Positions 4,867-7,246 of a stretch of 7,246 bases of DNA are shown here, piece after piece. The position numbers and the translations under genes are program-made. The DNA comes from Patescibacteria group bacterium (GTDB lineage Bacteria; Patescibacteriota; Saccharimonadia; Saccharimonadales; Saccharimonadaceae). Within the stretch, counting starts at the first letter, position 1. The number at the start of each line of letters is the position of its first letter. The notes beneath the pieces were generated by a model. That model was not told the DNA's origin and did not search any database. It saw only the letters and a list, made by a program, of their open reading frames with translations. The DNA is taken from NCBI GenBank assembly GCA_030917245.1, contig JAUPVA010000096.1, positions 1 to 7,246 of the forward strand. Reading direction: 5' to 3'.

Positions 4867-5352
4867 ATGGCTGGTCGCTCAGGCTCTCTTGAATCTTTTA
4901 TACTTCGGCTACCTGTTACCAACAGAATAGTCGATCGACTAATGAATGCTATAGTGGGGAATATGTTAGGGAAAGTCATCGCAACAAGTACGGTATTGGC
5001 CGGAATTATACTTATTATTATGTTGCAGACGACGAATCCATCGACGGTTGGTCCTTTGGGACTGTTGGCCGTCTTTTTTTTGTTATATATCGTTATTTTG
5101 GGTGCAATTACAGAAATGATTTGGGTAGGGTCTCATATGGTTCAAGTGGTAGGGAGCCGCTTTGCTAGTAAGCGTCCGCCAAGGAAGCTGAGCTTGCGCA
5201 AGGCCTACTATTACTCATCGGTAGTAGCACTGGGGCCAATTATGACACTTGCAATGCTGTCAATTGGTTCGTTTGGCTTTTACGAGATGCTGCTGATACT
5301 CGTCTTTTTAGGCGTTGCATTGCTGTATGTGTCGCGACGTTCATCACACTAA
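4867..5352 (+). CDS. Four-helix integral membrane protein, unknown function
   Basis: I do not recognise a family. The 161-aa product has a basic N-terminus and four hydrophobic segments at about residues 35-53, 61-88, 113-136 and 138-156. The loop between helices 2 and 3 (SRFASKRPPRKLSLRK, 97-112) and the tail SRRSSH are positively charged, so both ends and that loop are predicted cytoplasmic. There is no cleavable signal peptide. The ATG at 4867 has only a weak GGA upstream (4861-4863), directly after a hairpin (4845-4861), and may be translated under control of the long upstream leader. It lies upstream of a two-gene unit ending in a translocation-type ATPase, so a role as a membrane component of that system is possible but not shown. 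The composition looks genuinely coding (membrane periodicity and no in-frame stop), not a chance frame. Confidence 0.85.
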   Translation: MAGRSGSLESFILRLPVTNRIVDRLMNAIVGNMLGKVIATSTVLAGIILIIMLQTTNPSTVGPLGLLAVFFLLYIVILGAITEMIWVGSHMVQVVGSRFASKRPPRKLSLRKAYYYSSVVALGPIMTLAMLSIGSFGFYEMLLILVFLGVALLYVSRRSSH

Positions 5353-5464
5353 TATCGCTTATTATTTTCAGAGGTGAATCATCGACGCGGCAAATCTAGG
5401 TTCGTGTCTCAGTACAATCCTCACAGAAATATACTTCAGAGCATCATATTGCTCACGCTCCTCG

Positions 5465-5473
5465 TGGTATACT
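5465..5473 (+). promoter_or_regulatory. Extended -10 promoter, leaderless start of next gene
   Basis: TGG plus TATACT (5468-5473) is a strong extended -10, seven bases before the ATG at 5481. The base of the transcript would fall at the start codon, as for comM. No -35 of quality is found at 17 bp, which extended -10 promoters can tolerate. TATACTTC also occurs 38 bases upstream (5430-5437), and a GAGCA/TGCTC stem (5439-5454) overlaps the -35 area and could be an operator. The rest of 5353-5460 shows nothing clear. Confidence 0.5.
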
Positions 5474-5480
5474 TCTAGAT

Positions 5481-5921
5481 ATGGAACCCAAGTTTTCTTC
5501 GCCGGAATTAAATACGCCCGAATCTGCTCGTTCGCCAGAGTCATTACCGAGTTATCCTACCCCTGAATCGAACCCAGAGATTCCGTTGCCTGCACCAGAG
5601 CGAGGGCAGCATGCTTCGCCAGAGCGGGCTGCTGAACAATCCGCCCAGGCCCAAGCGGCAATAGCCGCCCAGCCCGGTGCGGCAACGTTACCAACTCCTA
5701 TACCAGTCCCAGATGATACGGCGCAGGGTACGGTGGCCGATGATTTGCCGTCTGTTGCGGCAGACGATGATCTGATTGAGAAAGAATGGGTTGATAAAGC
5801 AAAGCAAATTATCTCCCAGACCCATGATGATCCGGCTGCTCGCGAAAAGCAGGTGGGGCGTTTACAGGCTGATTACTTGAAGAAGCGCTACGGCAAAAGT
5901 CTTGGCACTTCAACAGAATAA
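5481..5921 (+). CDS. Acidic Pro/Glu-rich protein with helical C-terminus, unknown function
   Basis: I do not recognise a named family. Residues 1-48 are low-complexity, with seven (S/T/N/A)PE repeats (SPE at 7, TPE at 12, SPE at 18, TPE at 27, NPE at 31, APE at 38, SPE at 46). An Ala/Gln-rich stretch (50-68) and a Pro-rich acidic linker (70-97) follow, all predicted disordered. The last 50 residues, from DDDLIEKEWVDKAKQII to DYLKKRYGKSL, are charged and look like an amphipathic helical domain, the part most likely to be conserved. No signal peptide or membrane segment is present, so it should be cytoplasmic. It has no Shine-Dalgarno, consistent with leaderless translation from the -10 at 5468-5473. 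It is 21 bp upstream of the ATPase gene, so the two probably form an operon, and an adaptor role to that ATPase is a reasonable inference. Confidence 0.85.
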   Translation: MEPKFSSPELNTPESARSPESLPSYPTPESNPEIPLPAPERGQHASPERAAEQSAQAQAAIAAQPGAATLPTPIPVPDDTAQGTVADDLPSVAADDDLIEKEWVDKAKQIISQTHDDPAAREKQVGRLQADYLKKRYGKSLGTSTE

Positions 5922-5942
5922 CTTTAATAGGGGAATAAAAGG

Positions 5943-7246
5943 GTGCTAGGCGCGTTTATCGGTATCTTCACCATCGCGGCAATCGCGTTGTTTGCGGGAG
6001 TTGTCATATTCTTTCAGTACCGCAAGACGCTTCGTGAGGCGAAGAACTACGAGCGTGGACTCAAGATGGTACCGATGGTTATTCATCTTCCTCCTTCGAG
6101 CGATGACTTAGAAACAGGTGGTCGCGATGAGCGTGATGTTACCGAAGAAGTCTTAAGCCAGGCAGAAGTCATGTATAACATCATTGCTTCAACGGCAGTA
6201 AAGGGCTTTAAGAGTAAGATGTATGGTCAGCGACATCTATCTTTCGAACTCGTCGCCAGGGAAGGGCTAGTATTTTACTACACGGTCGTGCCCGTGGTGC
6301 TTGTTGATGTGGTTCGACAGGCAATTGCAGCCGCGTACCCCTCAGCTCGCCTAGAAGAAGTTGAAGATCATACGGTATTCTCGGAAGTCGGTAAGATGAG
6401 CGGAACAATTGGCGGTGAGTTTACGTTGAAGAAAGACTTTATCTACCCAATAGCAACCTATCAAGAGTCGAAGCGAGATGCTTCAAGGGCGCTATTGAAT
6501 GCACTCAGCGCGGCTGGAAGAGAAGACGGAATTGGAATTCAGATTCTCCTACGACCGGCACGGGATGGCTGGACAAAGAAGTCGGTTGCAGAGGCTGATG
6601 CGATTACGAAGAATAAAGGTAAGAAAACTGGTCTCGCGGCACTTGGTTCTACCAAAGATATCATGGGGGCGCTCTGGAAACCACCTGAGAGCGGTGATGG
6701 TCAGGAGAAGCCTGAGGACAGGCAGCTGACAAACTTAGAGCGTGCCAAGGTAGAGACAATTGAAGAGAAAACGCGATACCCCGGATACGAAACTTTGATT
6801 CGAGTCGTTGTAAGTTCTAACACGGCAACACGCTCACAAACGTTACTGAAAAACATTATCTCGGCATTCGCGTTGTACGATTCACCATCATATAACGGCT
6901 TTAAGTTTACGTTGACGAGGAACATTGAAGAGCTTGTCACCTCTTATATATTTCGGTTCTTTCCGCAGAGTGTTAACTCAAATATCTTGAATACCGTCGA
7001 GCTATCAACGTTGTTTCATTTACCTGACCAGAAGAGTATTCCTACCAGCCAAGTGCAGCGGCAAATGAGCAAGCAAGTTGATGGACCGACTGCTGTCATG
7101 GAAGAAGGGTTCCTGCTCGGCTACAACGAATTCCGCGGAACGAAGAAGCCAATTCGACTGAGTACAAATGACCGTCGTCGTCACACCTACATCATCGGAC
7201 AAACCGGTACCGGTAAGTCGATATTGCTCGAGAACCTCGCATTCCA
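5943..7246 (+). CDS. Membrane-anchored P-loop ATPase, VirB4/VirD4/HerA-like (partial, 3' end outside window)
   Basis: Family members couple ATP hydrolysis to moving DNA or protein through conjugation/type IV secretion-type machines. The frame is open for 434 codons to the window edge. The GTG at 5943-5945 is the first possible start after an in-frame TAG at 5928-5930, with AGGGGA (5929-5934) eight bases upstream. Residues 5-25 form one hydrophobic helix (FIGIFTIAAIALFAGVVIFF); the following RKTLREAKNYERG is basic. About 390 residues of mixed alpha/beta sequence precede a Walker A motif GQTGTGKS at 419-426, introduced by RLSTNDRRRHTYIIG. The remaining ATPase core (Walker B and so on) is beyond the window. 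A long N-terminal domain before the P loop and the pattern 'RRRHTYIIGQTGTGKS' are typical of conjugative-type ATPases annotated in Saccharibacteria and related genomes. VirB4, VirD4 and HerA cannot be told apart without the C-terminal half. Confidence 0.9.
   Translation, partial: MLGAFIGIFTIAAIALFAGVVIFFQYRKTLREAKNYERGLKMVPMVIHLPPSSDDLETGGRDERDVTEEVLSQAEVMYNIIASTAVKGFKSKMYGQRHLSFELVAREGLVFYYTVVPVVLVDVVRQAIAAAYPSARLEEVEDHTVFSEVGKMSGTIGGEFTLKKDFIYPIATYQESKRDASRALLNALSAAGREDGIGIQILLRPARDGWTKKSVAEADAITKNKGKKTGLAALGSTKDIMGALWKPPESGDGQEKPEDRQLTNLERAKVETIEEKTRYPGYETLIRVVVSSNTATRSQTLLKNIISAFALYDSPSYNGFKFTLTRNIEELVTSYIFRFFPQSVNSNILNTVELSTLFHLPDQKSIPTSQVQRQMSKQVDGPTAVMEEGFLLGYNEFRGTKKPIRLSTNDRRRHTYIIGQTGTGKSILLENLAF

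Noticed and set aside
6208..7202. Minor frames at 6208-6408 (-), 6499-6729 (+), 6701-6940 (-) and 7020-7202 (-)
   Set aside because: All lie inside the long open frame of the P-loop ATPase in other frames or on the other strand.
1..7246. CRISPR array, insertion sequence or tRNA genes
   Set aside because: No regularly spaced repeats, no transposase-like frame with terminal inverted repeats and no tRNA cloverleaf other than the tRNA-like part of tmRNA were seen on either strand.

Overview
The window looks like chromosomal DNA from a small-genome bacterium with the standard genetic code. The best guess is a Candidatus Saccharibacteria (TM7) or other Patescibacteria lineage. That assignment is an inference: it rests on very compact ribosomal genes (L20 113 aa, L35 64 aa, IF3 169 aa), a ComM-type ATPase, and an uncharacterised operon leading into a conjugation/type IV secretion-type ATPase. 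No single marker here proves it.

Layout. (1) Positions 1-196: the 3' part of RNase P RNA (rnpB, +) with a textbook intrinsic terminator. (2) 262-1452: a convergent translation operon on the minus strand, infC-rpmI-rplT, almost without spacers. It starts from an extended -10 promoter and ends in hairpins that include a perfect 32-nt palindrome. infC has no ATG, GTG or TTG start that could give a full-length protein and very probably starts at AUA. (3) 1474-3018: comM/yifB (minus), probably translated leaderlessly from an ATG exactly seven bases beyond its -10. (4) 3038-3523: tmRNA (ssrA, +) with its own promoter, which interlocks with the divergent comM promoter, and a strong terminator. (5) 3546-3694: a small minus-strand transcription unit not matching any family I recognise. 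It has a near-consensus promoter, a 5' stem-loop starting at about +1, an A-rich linker and an intrinsic terminator. (6) 3695-4866: about 1.2 kb with no convincing protein gene. Its right part starts with a good promoter (4370-4398), followed by a G-depleted tract and a series of hairpins including a 12-bp helix. It is a candidate structured RNA or a very long leader for the next gene. (7) 4867-7246: a four-helix membrane protein, a Pro/Glu-rich acidic protein with a helical C-terminus, and the first 434 codons of a membrane-anchored P-loop ATPase of the VirB4/VirD4/HerA kind, running off the window.

How it fits together. The left half is housekeeping RNA and translation machinery: tRNA 5' processing, initiation, 50S assembly and ribosome rescue. 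The right half probably begins a DNA- or protein-translocation locus. ComM, a branch-migration helicase in natural transformation where studied, is compatible with a DNA-uptake lifestyle. Five promoters I could place share the pattern TTGA-like -35 (four of five), 17-18 bp spacer and an extended TGn -10. The least explained parts, and the best candidates for something new, are the minus-strand small RNA at 3546-3659 and the structured segment at 4405-4866.
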